Assembly: GCF_001641635.1 (NCBI RefSeq)
Contig: NZ_LUUB01000078.1
Span: forward strand, 180,138 to 244,137
DNA: 64,000 nucleotides
Source of the DNA: Bradyrhizobium centrolobii
GTDB taxonomy: Bacteria; Pseudomonadota; Alphaproteobacteria; Rhizobiales; Xanthobacteraceae
Direction of reading: 5' to 3'
The position numbers were made by a program, and so were the translations under genes. Of this stretch, positions 8,872 through 17,205 are shown piece by piece (position 1 is the stretch's first letter; each line of letters opens with the position of its first letter). Under the pieces are notes generated by a model. It had not been told where the DNA came from. It was given only the letters and a program-made list of their open reading frames with translations, and did no database searches.

Positions 8872-9990
8872 ATGAAAACACTGAAGCTGATCGGTCTGGC
8901 ATTCGGCGCTTCGATCGCGCTATCGAGCGCGGCGTTCGCGCAGGACGTCACAATCGCAGTCGCAGGCCCGATGACCGGCGGCGAGTCCGCCTTCGGCCGC
9001 CAGATGAAGAACGGCGCCGAGATGGCCGTGACCGACATCAACGCCGCAGGCGGCGTCAACGGCAAGAAGCTCGCGCTCGATGTCGAGGACGACGCCTGCG
9101 ATCCGAAGCAGGCACGCTCGGTCGCCGAAAAGATCGCCGGCGCGAAGATGCCGTTCGTCGCCGGGCACTACTGCTCCTCGTCCTCGATCCCGGCCTCGGA
9201 GGCCTATGCCGACGGTAACGTCCTCCAGATCACGCCGGCCTCGACCAACCCGCTGTTCACCGAGCGCAAACTGTGGAACGTGGCGCGTGTCTGCGGCCGT
9301 GACGATCAGCAGGGCCTGATCGCGGCGCAGTACATCGCCAAGAACTTCAAGGGCAAGAACATCGCAATCCTCAACGACAAGACCACCTACGGCAAGGGTC
9401 TTGCCGACGAGACCAAGAAGGCGCTCAACAAGGCCGGCATCACCGAGAAGATGTACGAGTCCTACAACAAGGGCGACAAGGACTTTAACGCGATCGTCTC
9501 GCGCCTGAAGCGCGACAACATCGATCTCGTCTATGTCGGCGGCTACCACCAGGAGAGCGGCCTGATCCTGCGCCAGATGCGCGACCAGGGCCTCAAGACG
9601 ATCCTGATGGCCGGCGACGCGCTCGCCGACAAGGAGTACGCCTCCATCACCGGCCCGGCCGGTGAAGGCACGCTGTTCACCTTCGGCCCCGACCCGCGCA
9701 ACAAGCCGACCGCGAAGAAGATCGTCGAGGCCTTCAAGGCCAAGGGCATCGATCCCGAGGGCTACACCCTCTACACCTATGCCGCGATGCAGGTCTGGTC
9801 GCAGGCGGCCAAGAAGGCCGGCACCACCGACGCCAAGAAGGTCATGGCGGCGATGAAGGGCGGCAAGTGGGACACGGTGATCGGCCCGATCGAGTATGAC
9901 GCCAAGGGCGACATCAAGCAGATCGACTACGTTGTCTACAAATGGGATGCCAAGGGCGGCTACGCCGAGATCGTCGGCGGCGGCACCTGA
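8872..9990 (+). CDS. livK: Branched-chain amino acid ABC transporter substrate-binding protein
   Basis: Encodes 372 residues from ATG 8872, with GAGG 6-9 bases ahead. The first 23 residues (MKTLKLIGLAFGASIALSS then AAFA) form a Sec signal peptide cleaved before QDVTIAVAGP. The mature part matches the LivJ/BraC fold: GPMTGGESAFGRQMKNGAE, the DDACDPKQA segment and FVAGHYCSSSSIPAS. It should bind branched-chain or related amino acids in the periplasm and deliver them to LivHMGF, encoded just upstream. A terminator follows. The gene may have its own promoter, since livF ends 150 bp earlier. Confidence 0.93.
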   Translation: MKTLKLIGLAFGASIALSSAAFAQDVTIAVAGPMTGGESAFGRQMKNGAEMAVTDINAAGGVNGKKLALDVEDDACDPKQARSVAEKIAGAKMPFVAGHYCSSSSIPASEAYADGNVLQITPASTNPLFTERKLWNVARVCGRDDQQGLIAAQYIAKNFKGKNIAILNDKTTYGKGLADETKKALNKAGITEKMYESYNKGDKDFNAIVSRLKRDNIDLVYVGGYHQESGLILRQMRDQGLKTILMAGDALADKEYASITGPAGEGTLFTFGPDPRNKPTAKKIVEAFKAKGIDPEGYTLYTYAAMQVWSQAAKKAGTTDAKKVMAAMKGGKWDTVIGPIEYDAKGDIKQIDYVVYKWDAKGGYAEIVGGGT

Positions 9991-10055
9991 GGCCCGCGTG
10001 AAACGGGCTGCCAATCCCGGATTGGCCGCCCTTCAAGCCCCTGCAATCAAGACAG

Positions 10056-10084
10056 CGCCCCGGCTTGCCGGGGCGTTTCTTTTT
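10056..10084 (+). terminator. Rho-independent terminator after the binding-protein gene
   Basis: CGCCCCGG at 10056-10063 pairs perfectly with CCGGGGCG at 10068-10075 across a CTTG loop, followed by TTTCTTTTT. It ends the liv operon 66 bp after the stop codon and just before the convergent response-regulator gene. Confidence 0.93.
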
Positions 10085-10093
10085 GCAGTGCAA

Positions 10094-10480
10094 TCAAACC
10101 GCCGCCTGCTCCTCGCCGCTCGCGGCGGCCTGGGCCATCCGAAGCGCCTGCAACAGGTCGTTCGGCCGGAACGGCTTCTGCAGGCAGACCACATCGGCGA
10201 GATGGGGCGACTGCTCCATGAAATCGAGCGCCGTCATTCCGGATACCGCGACGATCGGCATCTCCGGCGCGCGCTCGCGAAGGGTCGCAATGACGTCGAC
10301 GCCGCTCGTATCGCCGAGGAAAATGTCCACGATCGCCGCGTCGAAGGGGGCTTCGGCGAAGGCTTTCATGCCGGCCGCACCGCTATCGGCCTCCACGACC
10401 TCAAACCGATTGACCCGGAGCACGATCGCGACCATCGCGCGCACGTTCTTCTGGTCGTCGATGACGAGAACGCGGGGCAT
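10094..10480 (-). CDS. Single-domain response regulator (CheY-like)
   Basis: A 128-residue stand-alone receiver domain. The acidic pair is DD8-9, the phosphoacceptor D52 in AIVDIFLGD, the switch serine S80 in VAVSG and the lysine K102 in LQKPF. There is no output domain. It is divergent from a hybrid histidine kinase whose start lies about 200 bp away, so the two may form one phosphorelay, with this protein as the shuttle or final acceptor. That pairing is inferred from position only. Confidence 0.9.
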   Translation of the reverse strand: MPRVLVIDDQKNVRAMVAIVLRVNRFEVVEADSGAAGMKAFAEAPFDAAIVDIFLGDTSGVDVIATLRERAPEMPIVAVSGMTALDFMEQSPHLADVVCLQKPFRPNDLLQALRMAQAAASGEEQAAV

Positions 10481-10678
10481 GGGAACTCCCGTATCCTGAA
10501 ATCAAAGATCGCCTGATTCAAATCTGGAACCGGACGCAGCGGGAGGGCATTATGACACCGCTCAGTAAAGCGCATCTTACCTGGTCCCGTTCCGAGTTCC
10601 CGCCAGAATTAAGTAAGCTGTAACCTTCGGTTGAGTCGCGGTCGCATCCGTTCGGATACGCGCCCAGAACCGGCTACC

Positions 10679-13528
10679 ATGGATGTAAAGCTGCCGGGTC
10701 AAGCGGAATTGGCGGGAATGGTCAAAACCGGTCTGCACGAGGTGAACGTGCCTGCGATCGATCGAAGCACATTTCTTTCGACGCTGCCGGCGACACCGCG
10801 CGACCGCACCGCAGCATTGGTGATCGTCGGTATTTCCGCGGTTCTGTTCGCGCTGGCCGTGCCGTTTGCCGGCGTGCCGCTTGAACGCATGCCGGCCTTC
10901 ATCGCCAGCTACCAATCCGCTCTCGCTGTCTGCGACGTCATCACTGCAGTCCTGTTGTTCTCGCAATTTGCGGCGTTGCGGACCCGCGCACTGCTGTGGC
11001 TTTCGAGCGGCTATCTGTTCACAGCGACAGCCGCCGTGGTCCACGCGCTCAGCTTTCCCGGCCTTTTCGCGCCGAATGGGCTATTTGGGTCCGGCCCGCA
11101 GACAACCGCCTGGCTCTATATGATCTGGCACGGCGGCTTTCCACTGTTCGTGCTGGCCTATGTCTGGTGGAAGGGGGTGAACGGCGGGATAGAAGTCTCG
11201 GGTTCGACGCGAAACGCGATCATCGGCAGCTTGCTCGGTGTCGGCGCAGCAGTGACGGCCCTCACCTGGATCGTCACCGCGTGGCACGGTCTGCTTCCGG
11301 CACTGTTGAAGGAAGGCGGCGGCTTCACGACGGCGCAGGTGGGCGTGATCTCGTTCGTGTGGTCTTTGAGCTTTGCCGCCCTGATCGGTTTGTGGTTCAG
11401 GCGGCCGCATACGGTGCTCGACGTCTGGCTTATGGCAGTGATGTGCGCCTGGCTGTTCGATATCGCCCTCTCGGGGATCTTCAACAGTGCCCGCTTCGAT
11501 CTCGGCTTCTACGCCGGCCGCCTCTACGGCCTCTGCGCCGCAATCTTTGTGCTCGCGGTGCTGCTGGTGGAGAACGTCCGCCTCCAGGCCCAGATGGCGG
11601 GGGTGGTCGGCAAGCTGCGTCGGCAGTCGAACTCGGAGCGGGACTATCACGCCGAGCGCGAACGGCTCTTTACCGCCGTCGTCGAATCCTCCAACGACGC
11701 CATCATCACCAAGTCGCTCGACGGCACCATCACGACCTGGAACCACGCTGCCGAGCGCGTCTTCGGCTACTCGGCGAACGAGGCGGTCGGGCGTCCCATC
11801 GACATCATCGTCCCGGGGGAACTGCACGACGAGATCAAGGAACTCCTGGCTCGCACCCGCAACGGCGAGGTCATCGACCAGCAGGAAGCGGTGCGGATGA
11901 ACAAGAACGGCCAGCAGGTCGATGTCATGCTCAGCCAGTTCCCGCTGCGATCGACCGACGGCAAGATCATCGGCGCCTCGAAGGTCGCCCGCGACATCAC
12001 CGAACGGAAGCGGACGGAGACAGCCCTCAACCGCGAGATCGAGGAGCGTCAGCGCATCTTCGAGACCTCGCAGGACCTGATCCTCGTCACCGACGGCTAC
12101 GGCAATTTCGTCCAGGTCAGCCCGAGCGTCACCGACATCCTCGGCTTCAAGCCGGAGGACCTGATCGGGCACAGCGCGACCGAGTTCATTCATCCCGACG
12201 ATCTCGAGAAGACGCGCAACGAGATGCGCGCGGCCCGCCGCGGCCAGATCAAGCGCAGCTTCGAGGCGCGCTACTACCACGACGACGGTCACGAGGTCAC
12301 GCTGAACTGGATGGGCACCTGGTCGGAGCCCGTGAAGCGCCATTTCTTCATCGGACGCGACCTGACCGAGAAGCAGGCCGCCGAGGCCCAGTTCAGGCAG
12401 GCGCAAAAGATGGACGCGATCGGCCAGTTGACCGGCGGCGTCGCCCATGACTTCAACAACGTGCTGACCGTCATCACCGGCACGATCGGCATCCTCTCGG
12501 ATGCCGTGGCCGACCGTCCCGAGCTTGCCGCCATCACCAAGCTGATCGACGACGCCGCCGAGCGCGGCGCACAGCTGACCAAGCATCTGCTCGCCTTCGC
12601 CCGCAAGCAGCCGCTCCAGCCGCGCGAGATCGACGTCAACGCGCTGGCACTCGAGGCCGCCAAGCTCCTGCATCCGACACTCGGCGAGCAGATCACCATC
12701 ACACCTCAGCTCACCGAGGATGCCTGGCCGGCGCTGGTCGATCCGAACCAGCTCACCACGGCGATCCTCAATCTGGCCTTGAATGCGCGCGACGCCATGC
12801 CCGACGGCGGCACGCTGGTGCTGGAGACCCGCAACGTCTTCCTCGACGACGGCTATGCCAGCATGAATGCCGACGTCGCGGCCGGCAGCTACGTGATGAT
12901 CGCGATCAGCGACACCGGCAGCGGAATTCCCGCGGAACTGATCGATCGGGTGTTCGATCCGTTCTTCACCACCAAGGAGGTCGGCAAGGGCACTGGCCTC
13001 GGTCTCAGCATGGTGTTCGGCTTCGTCAAGCAATCCGGCGGTCACATCAAGATCTACAGCGAGGAAGGTCACGGCACGAGCGTGAAGATCTACCTCCCGC
13101 GCTCGAGCGGCGTGCAGGAGAGCGAGTACGAGGCGCTCCAGAACGTGCCCATCGCCGGCGGCGACGAGAAGATCCTGATCGTCGAGGACGACGCCCTGGT
13201 ACGACAGTATGTCGTGACCCAGATCAAGAGCCTCGGCTATGCCGCGCTCGAAGCCGCCAATGCGGCCGAGGCGCTCACCATCATCGATGCCGACGGCGGC
13301 ATCGACCTGCTCTTCACTGACATCATCATGCCGGGCGCCATGAACGGCCGTCAGCTTGCCGATGAGGCAGCCCGCCGGCGTCCGGACCTGAAGACGCTGT
13401 TCACCTCGGGCTACACCGAGAACGCCATCGTTCATCACGGCCGGCTCGATTCCGGCGTGCTGCTGCTGGCCAAGCCCTACCGCAAGACCGAGCTCGCCAA
13501 GATGATCCGGACGGCGCTCGCCAGTTGA
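10679..13528 (+). CDS. Membrane-bound hybrid sensor histidine kinase with two PAS domains
   Basis: A protein of 949 residues from ATG 10679. A membrane region of several helices (about residues 35-295) resembles a MASE-type integral sensor. Two PAS domains follow (about 315-440, beginning VVESSNDAIITKS, and 450-565, beginning IFETSQDLILVTD). The phosphoacceptor H590 sits in GGVAHDFNNVL. A HATPase domain has DTGSGIP and GTGLGLSMV, and a C-terminal receiver carries D881 in LLFTDIIMPG. Being hybrid, it needs another phosphotransfer partner; the divergent receiver protein is the closest candidate. The signal is unknown. Confidence 0.93.
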   Translation: MDVKLPGQAELAGMVKTGLHEVNVPAIDRSTFLSTLPATPRDRTAALVIVGISAVLFALAVPFAGVPLERMPAFIASYQSALAVCDVITAVLLFSQFAALRTRALLWLSSGYLFTATAAVVHALSFPGLFAPNGLFGSGPQTTAWLYMIWHGGFPLFVLAYVWWKGVNGGIEVSGSTRNAIIGSLLGVGAAVTALTWIVTAWHGLLPALLKEGGGFTTAQVGVISFVWSLSFAALIGLWFRRPHTVLDVWLMAVMCAWLFDIALSGIFNSARFDLGFYAGRLYGLCAAIFVLAVLLVENVRLQAQMAGVVGKLRRQSNSERDYHAERERLFTAVVESSNDAIITKSLDGTITTWNHAAERVFGYSANEAVGRPIDIIVPGELHDEIKELLARTRNGEVIDQQEAVRMNKNGQQVDVMLSQFPLRSTDGKIIGASKVARDITERKRTETALNREIEERQRIFETSQDLILVTDGYGNFVQVSPSVTDILGFKPEDLIGHSATEFIHPDDLEKTRNEMRAARRGQIKRSFEARYYHDDGHEVTLNWMGTWSEPVKRHFFIGRDLTEKQAAEAQFRQAQKMDAIGQLTGGVAHDFNNVLTVITGTIGILSDAVADRPELAAITKLIDDAAERGAQLTKHLLAFARKQPLQPREIDVNALALEAAKLLHPTLGEQITITPQLTEDAWPALVDPNQLTTAILNLALNARDAMPDGGTLVLETRNVFLDDGYASMNADVAAGSYVMIAISDTGSGIPAELIDRVFDPFFTTKEVGKGTGLGLSMVFGFVKQSGGHIKIYSEEGHGTSVKIYLPRSSGVQESEYEALQNVPIAGGDEKILIVEDDALVRQYVVTQIKSLGYAALEAANAAEALTIIDADGGIDLLFTDIIMPGAMNGRQLADEAARRRPDLKTLFTSGYTENAIVHHGRLDSGVLLLAKPYRKTELAKMIRTALAS

Positions 13529-13591
13529 GCGCGGGTTACGCGTGCGCTATCGCTTTCGGACCGGTCGCCTGCAGCGCATGGAGTGCCGTCC

Positions 13592-14590
13592 TTGAAAAAC
13601 CTTCTCACCGATATCGCCGGCGTTCGCGTCGGTCATGCCGACGACGCCAGGCTCGCCTCGGGTACGACCGCGATCATCTTCGATTCCCCGGCGGTGGCGG
13701 CGATCGACGTCCGCGGTGGAGGACCCGGCACGCGCGAAGTCTCGCTGCTCGATGTCGCCAACACGGTCGAGCGCGTCGACGCGATCGCGCTGTCCGGCGG
13801 CTCCGCCTTCGGGCTCGATGCCGGCGGCGGCGTCCAGGCCTGGCTCGCCGAACAGGGCCGGGGTTTTCGGATCCGCGAGGCCGTGATCCCCGTCGTGCCC
13901 GGCGCGATCGTGTTCGATCTGCTCAATGGCGGCGACAAGGCCTGGGGCCGCTTTTCGCCCTATCGCGACCTCGGCTACGCCGCGGCCGCTTCCGCCGGCA
14001 CCGACTTCGCGCTCGGCAGCGTCGGCGCCGGCCTCGGTGCCACCACGGCCACCTTCAAGGGCGGGATCGGCTCGGCGTCGGCCGTGACCGCGAACGGCGT
14101 CAAGGTCGCGGCGATCATGGTGGTCAATGCGGTCGGCAGCGCCACCGTCGGCGACGGACCCTGGTTCTGGGCCGCGCCCTTCGAGGAGGACGGCGAATTC
14201 GGCGGACGCGGCCTGCCGCCAAAATTTACGCCCGACATGCTGGCGATGCGCATCAAGGGCGGCCCGGCCGCAAGCGCGCGCGAGAACACCACGATCGGCC
14301 TCATCGTCACCGATGCCATCCTGACCAAGGCGCAGGCCAAGCGGCTCGCGATGATCGCGCAGACCGGATTTGCCCGTGCCATCTATCCGGTGCATGCCCC
14401 GCTCGACGGCGACGTGCTGTTCGCGGCAGCCACTTGCGAGAAGCCGATCGAGCCGCTGGTCGAGCTCACCGAGCTCGGCATGGTCGCCGCCAACGTGGTC
14501 GCGCGCGCAATCGCGCGCGGCGTCCACAGCGCAACCGCGCTGCCGTTCGCGGGTGCGCTGCCGGCGTGGAAGGATCGGTTTGGCGCGTAG
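13592..14590 (+). CDS. P1 family peptidase (DmpA/L-aminopeptidase-D-esterase like)
   Basis: About 332 residues. The family opening (M)KNLLTDIAGVRVGHADD begins at TTG 13592, which has GGAG 8 bases before it; an in-frame GTG at 13583 overlaps that ribosome site and is the alternative. ALSGGSAFGLDA and the nucleophile region RENTTIGLIVTDA are the P1 landmarks. Members self-cleave before the nucleophile to form an alpha/beta heterodimer and act on N-terminal amino acids, D-amino amides or beta-peptides. The substrate cannot be told here. No neighbour gives a pathway. Confidence 0.87.
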   Translation: MKNLLTDIAGVRVGHADDARLASGTTAIIFDSPAVAAIDVRGGGPGTREVSLLDVANTVERVDAIALSGGSAFGLDAGGGVQAWLAEQGRGFRIREAVIPVVPGAIVFDLLNGGDKAWGRFSPYRDLGYAAAASAGTDFALGSVGAGLGATTATFKGGIGSASAVTANGVKVAAIMVVNAVGSATVGDGPWFWAAPFEEDGEFGGRGLPPKFTPDMLAMRIKGGPAASARENTTIGLIVTDAILTKAQAKRLAMIAQTGFARAIYPVHAPLDGDVLFAAATCEKPIEPLVELTELGMVAANVVARAIARGVHSATALPFAGALPAWKDRFGA

Positions 14591-14616
14591 CAAGAACGCG
14601 CCTCTCCCGTCACGCG

Positions 14617-14705
14617 TCATCGCCCGGCGAAGACCGGGCGATCCAGTATTCCAGAGACAGCGGTAATTGAACCGAGAAGCCGCGGCGTACCGGATGCCGG
14701 CATGA
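14617..14705. repeat. Palindromic repeat with internal hairpin, possible terminator
   Basis: ATCGCCCGG at 14619-14627 pairs with CCGGGCGAT at 14634-14642 around a 6-base loop, 28 bp after the P1 peptidase stop. The outer part, from GTCATCGCCCGGCGAAG to the closing GCCGGCATGAC, looks like another dispersed intergenic repeat type. No T-run follows, so termination is possible but not shown. Confidence 0.6.
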
Positions 14706-14737
14706 CACCATCAATTGGCGTAGAGGGCGCCCTACGC

Positions 14738-15538
14738 TCACACGCTCATTGACATCGAAGAGGCCGTGGACCCCGCGGAAGCCTGCGCCTGGCGCTGCAT
14801 CATCTGCTCGAACCAGTTATAGGGCGAATTGCCGACGCCTGACGCGCTGGAGGCGCCAGGGACCGTCGTCGACATCTTGAAGCCGTCGGCATAGGTGACG
14901 GTGGTGGTGGTCGAGCCGTCGGCGTTGGTCGTCGTGGTCGAGGTCGACCCGCCGCCCGATTGCGACGACGAATCCGAGCCGCTGCCGGACGCATCGCCCG
15001 AGCCGCTCGCGCCCTGGGCGTGGTGGTGGCCGTGATGGCCGCCCTTCAGCGCCTTCGACATCTCATCGAGGCTGACGCTGCCGTCGGAATTCGCGTCCAG
15101 CTTCGAGAACACATCGTCCGCCTGCGCCAGATTGGTGCCGCCCGCTCCAAGCGCGTTCTCGAATTCGGACTTGGTGATCTTGCCGTCGCCGTCCGCATCG
15201 ATCTGCGAGAACAGGTCCTTCAGCGCAGCATCGCGGCTCGTCGACGTCGAGGACGTCGCGCTCGACGAATTCGAGCTGGTCGCGCTGCTTGCGCTGTCCG
15301 ACGACTGGCTTTGCGCGAAGATCAGCGCGCTCATCGTCTCCGGCGAGATCTGCGCGCAATTGCCCGAGTTGACCGACGAGGTCGCGCCGCTGGTCGTGCT
15401 GCTCCCGCTGTCGATCGCGAACGGATTGGTCGCGCCCTGCGAGGAGCCCGACTTCTGGGTCGACGATGACGATTTCGAGCTCGTCAGCAACTGGAGCGCG
15501 TCGAGCGCAGTCGAAACGGCACCGAGGGCGAACAACAT
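14738..15538 (-). CDS. Ser/Thr-rich EF-hand domain protein
   Basis: Encodes 266 residues from ATG 15538 (MLFALGAVSTALDALQLL). Two canonical EF-hand loops, DADGDGKITKSE and DANSDGSVSLDE, lie near the middle, followed by a histidine cluster (HHGHHH) and long Ser/Thr/Gly-rich low-complexity stretches. The loops carry the Asp/Asn/Ser/Glu ligands expected for calcium binding, and the histidines could bind other metals. The hydrophobic N terminus is not a clear cleavable signal. Similar proteins are common in Bradyrhizobium, but I know of no defined role. It is transcribed alone. Confidence 0.85.
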   Translation of the reverse strand: MLFALGAVSTALDALQLLTSSKSSSSTQKSGSSQGATNPFAIDSGSSTTSGATSSVNSGNCAQISPETMSALIFAQSQSSDSASSATSSNSSSATSSTSTSRDAALKDLFSQIDADGDGKITKSEFENALGAGGTNLAQADDVFSKLDANSDGSVSLDEMSKALKGGHHGHHHAQGASGSGDASGSGSDSSSQSGGGSTSTTTTNADGSTTTTVTYADGFKMSTTVPGASSASGVGNSPYNWFEQMMQRQAQASAGSTASSMSMSV

Positions 15539-15791
15539 TGCACAACTCCAACCGATGCGGCATGCCGCGGCCAATGTTCTCCGAATAAGTCAGCAAGCGA
15601 CGTGCCAGCACGAAAAGCTCAATGAAATCCGGCTCGGCCGCGCCTTGCGAAACCCGGGAACATCGGCAATTCATGCCGCAGGCGGCAGAATTTTCCGCCC
15701 ACAGGAAGCACCCCTCCCCTGCATTGCCCGGCGCAAACGCCCATGTTAGGCGAGGCCTCACCTCTTACGGCCGCCACGGGAAACAGCACCC

Positions 15792-16493
15792 ATGACCCAA
15801 GCTTTCAGCCCCCGCCCCCTGGCGATCGCGCCCTCGATCCTGGCCTCGGATTTCTCCAGGCTCGGCGAAGAGGTCCGCGCGGTGGACGCCGCCGGCGCCG
15901 ACTGGATCCACCTCGACGTGATGGACGGGCACTTCGTTCCCAACATCTCCTACGGCCCCGACGTCATCAAGGCGATGCGCCCGCACACGAAGAAGATCTT
16001 CGACGCCCATCTGATGATCTCGCCCTGCGATCCCTATCTCGAGGCCTTCGCGAAAGCCGGCTGCGACCACATCACCGTGCATGCCGAGGCCGGCCCGCAC
16101 CTGCACCGCTCGCTCCAGGCGATCCGCGCGCTCGGCAAGAAGGCCGGCGTCTCGCTCAATCCGGCGACGCCGATCAGCGCGCTCGAATACGTCCTCGACC
16201 TGATCGACCTCGTGCTGGTGATGTCGGTGAATCCCGGCTTCGGCGGCCAGGCCTTCATCCCCTCCGCGATCGGCAAGATCGGTGACATCCGCGCGATGAC
16301 GGCGGGCCGCCCGATCGACATCGAGGTCGATGGCGGCGTCGGCCCTGACGTTGCGGGCGCGCTGGCCGCGGCCGGCGCCAACGCTTTCGTCGCCGGCACC
16401 TCGGTGTTCAGGGGCGGCACGCTGGAGGCCTACAAGACCAACATCGCCGCGATCCGCAACGCAGCGCTCGGGGCGCGCGGCGAAGCGATCTGA
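15792..16493 (+). CDS. rpe: Ribulose-phosphate 3-epimerase
   Basis: A 233-residue TIM-barrel enzyme. The N-terminal IAPSILASDFSRLGEE, the metal-site stretch HLDVMDGHFVPN, the second histidine in DAHLMI, VNPGFGGQ and the catalytic aspartate in IEVDGGV are all present. It interconverts ribulose-5-phosphate and xylulose-5-phosphate in the pentose phosphate and Calvin cycles. It stands alone here and is not in a cbb operon, so this is probably the housekeeping copy. The start at 15792 gives the usual length. Confidence 0.95.
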   Translation: MTQAFSPRPLAIAPSILASDFSRLGEEVRAVDAAGADWIHLDVMDGHFVPNISYGPDVIKAMRPHTKKIFDAHLMISPCDPYLEAFAKAGCDHITVHAEAGPHLHRSLQAIRALGKKAGVSLNPATPISALEYVLDLIDLVLVMSVNPGFGGQAFIPSAIGKIGDIRAMTAGRPIDIEVDGGVGPDVAGALAAAGANAFVAGTSVFRGGTLEAYKTNIAAIRNAALGARGEAI

Positions 16494-16653
16494 GCCGCAT
16501 CAGGCTCGGCATGTGCGATGCATGAGCTGCAGCTCTTGCTGCTGTGCGGCGTGCAATCCTTACAATTGCAACCTAAATCCGTACTCATCCGGACTTCCCT
16601 GATTCGCGCAAATCACTGCAAGTGAGTCCTGCCTGTTTTGGCGGGAGCACATC

Positions 16654-16788
16654 ATGACGACGACCCTGGTTTGGACTGGCGTGGCGTTGTGGCTTGGTTT
16701 CAGTGCATTCGTTGTGTTCGGCCCATCGGCCGGACCGGTGAACGTCCCGGCACGTTCCGCACGTATCATCCGCCGCGACAGGGCCTGA
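16654..16788 (+). CDS. Small single-pass membrane protein
   Basis: A 44-residue frame, MTTTLVWTGVALWLGFSAF and on, with one hydrophobic segment (about residues 5-24) and a short basic tail (RSARIIRRDRA). GCGGGAG precedes the ATG by 7 bases. The hydrophobic N-terminal half followed by an Arg-rich end is typical of a small inner-membrane protein. The function is unknown. The 160-bp gap before it (16494-16653) shows nothing coding. Confidence 0.55.
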   Translation: MTTTLVWTGVALWLGFSAFVVFGPSAGPVNVPARSARIIRRDRA

Positions 16789-16792
16789 CGCC

Positions 16793-16972
16793 ATGCGGAT
16801 CGCGATCGTGAAGTGTCAGCCGAAGCGCAGGTGCCGCATCCCACGGCGCCCGCACCCGAACCTCGACTACTTCTTCGGTCGTCTTGAACGCACCGAAGGC
16901 GAGAGGCGCGACGACGCCGGGGCCGAGATGGCGGACCCGGATCACCCGTTCCGGTCACCGCACCGGCATTGA
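16793..16972 (+). CDS. Possible small basic protein
   Basis: A 59-residue frame opens 4 bp after the previous small gene: MRIAIVKCQPKRRCRIPRRP and on, Arg/His-rich with two cysteines and ending PFRSPHRH. Spacing suggests it could be translationally coupled to the gene before it. It has no ribosome site of its own and GC-rich DNA often holds frames of this size, so it may be chance. Confidence 0.3.
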   Translation: MRIAIVKCQPKRRCRIPRRPHPNLDYFFGRLERTEGERRDDAGAEMADPDHPFRSPHRH

Positions 16973-16992
16973 AGCTTTTTGGACTAAGACTG

Positions 16993-17184
16993 ATGAAACC
17001 GCACTGCCCGAACTGCCTGAAGGAAATGACCAAGGCAGCCGCGTCGCGCAACCTGTTCAATTGCGAAGCCTGCCGCGAGATCATCCAGTACTTCGGCGGC
17101 AGCGCGGATCACGGCGAAGCCGGTCCGCGCTTCTCCTGGCCCATCCGCCGCAAGCGCGTCGCTCACACGGCCCACGCAGCCTGA
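16993..17184 (+). CDS. Small zinc-ribbon-like protein
   Basis: A 63-residue protein, MKPHCPNCLKEMTKAAASR and on, with two CxxC pairs (CPNC near residues 5-8 and CEAC near 30-33) that would form a treble or ribbon zinc site. The C terminus is basic (WPIRRKRVAHTAHAA). An in-frame TTG at 16969 would add eight residues. It sits last in a short row of small genes and converges on the kinase cluster. The cysteine spacing is a real pattern, but the role is unknown. Confidence 0.6.
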   Translation: MKPHCPNCLKEMTKAAASRNLFNCEACREIIQYFGGSADHGEAGPRFSWPIRRKRVAHTAHAA

Positions 17185-17205
17185 TCCGGCCTTCGACGCG
17201 AAGCC

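Noticed and set aside
11081..13438. Open frame of 785 codons antisense to the hybrid kinase
   Set aside because: Low-complexity Val/Asp/Arg composition typical of antisense frames in GC-rich DNA; the + strand frame has all kinase motifs.
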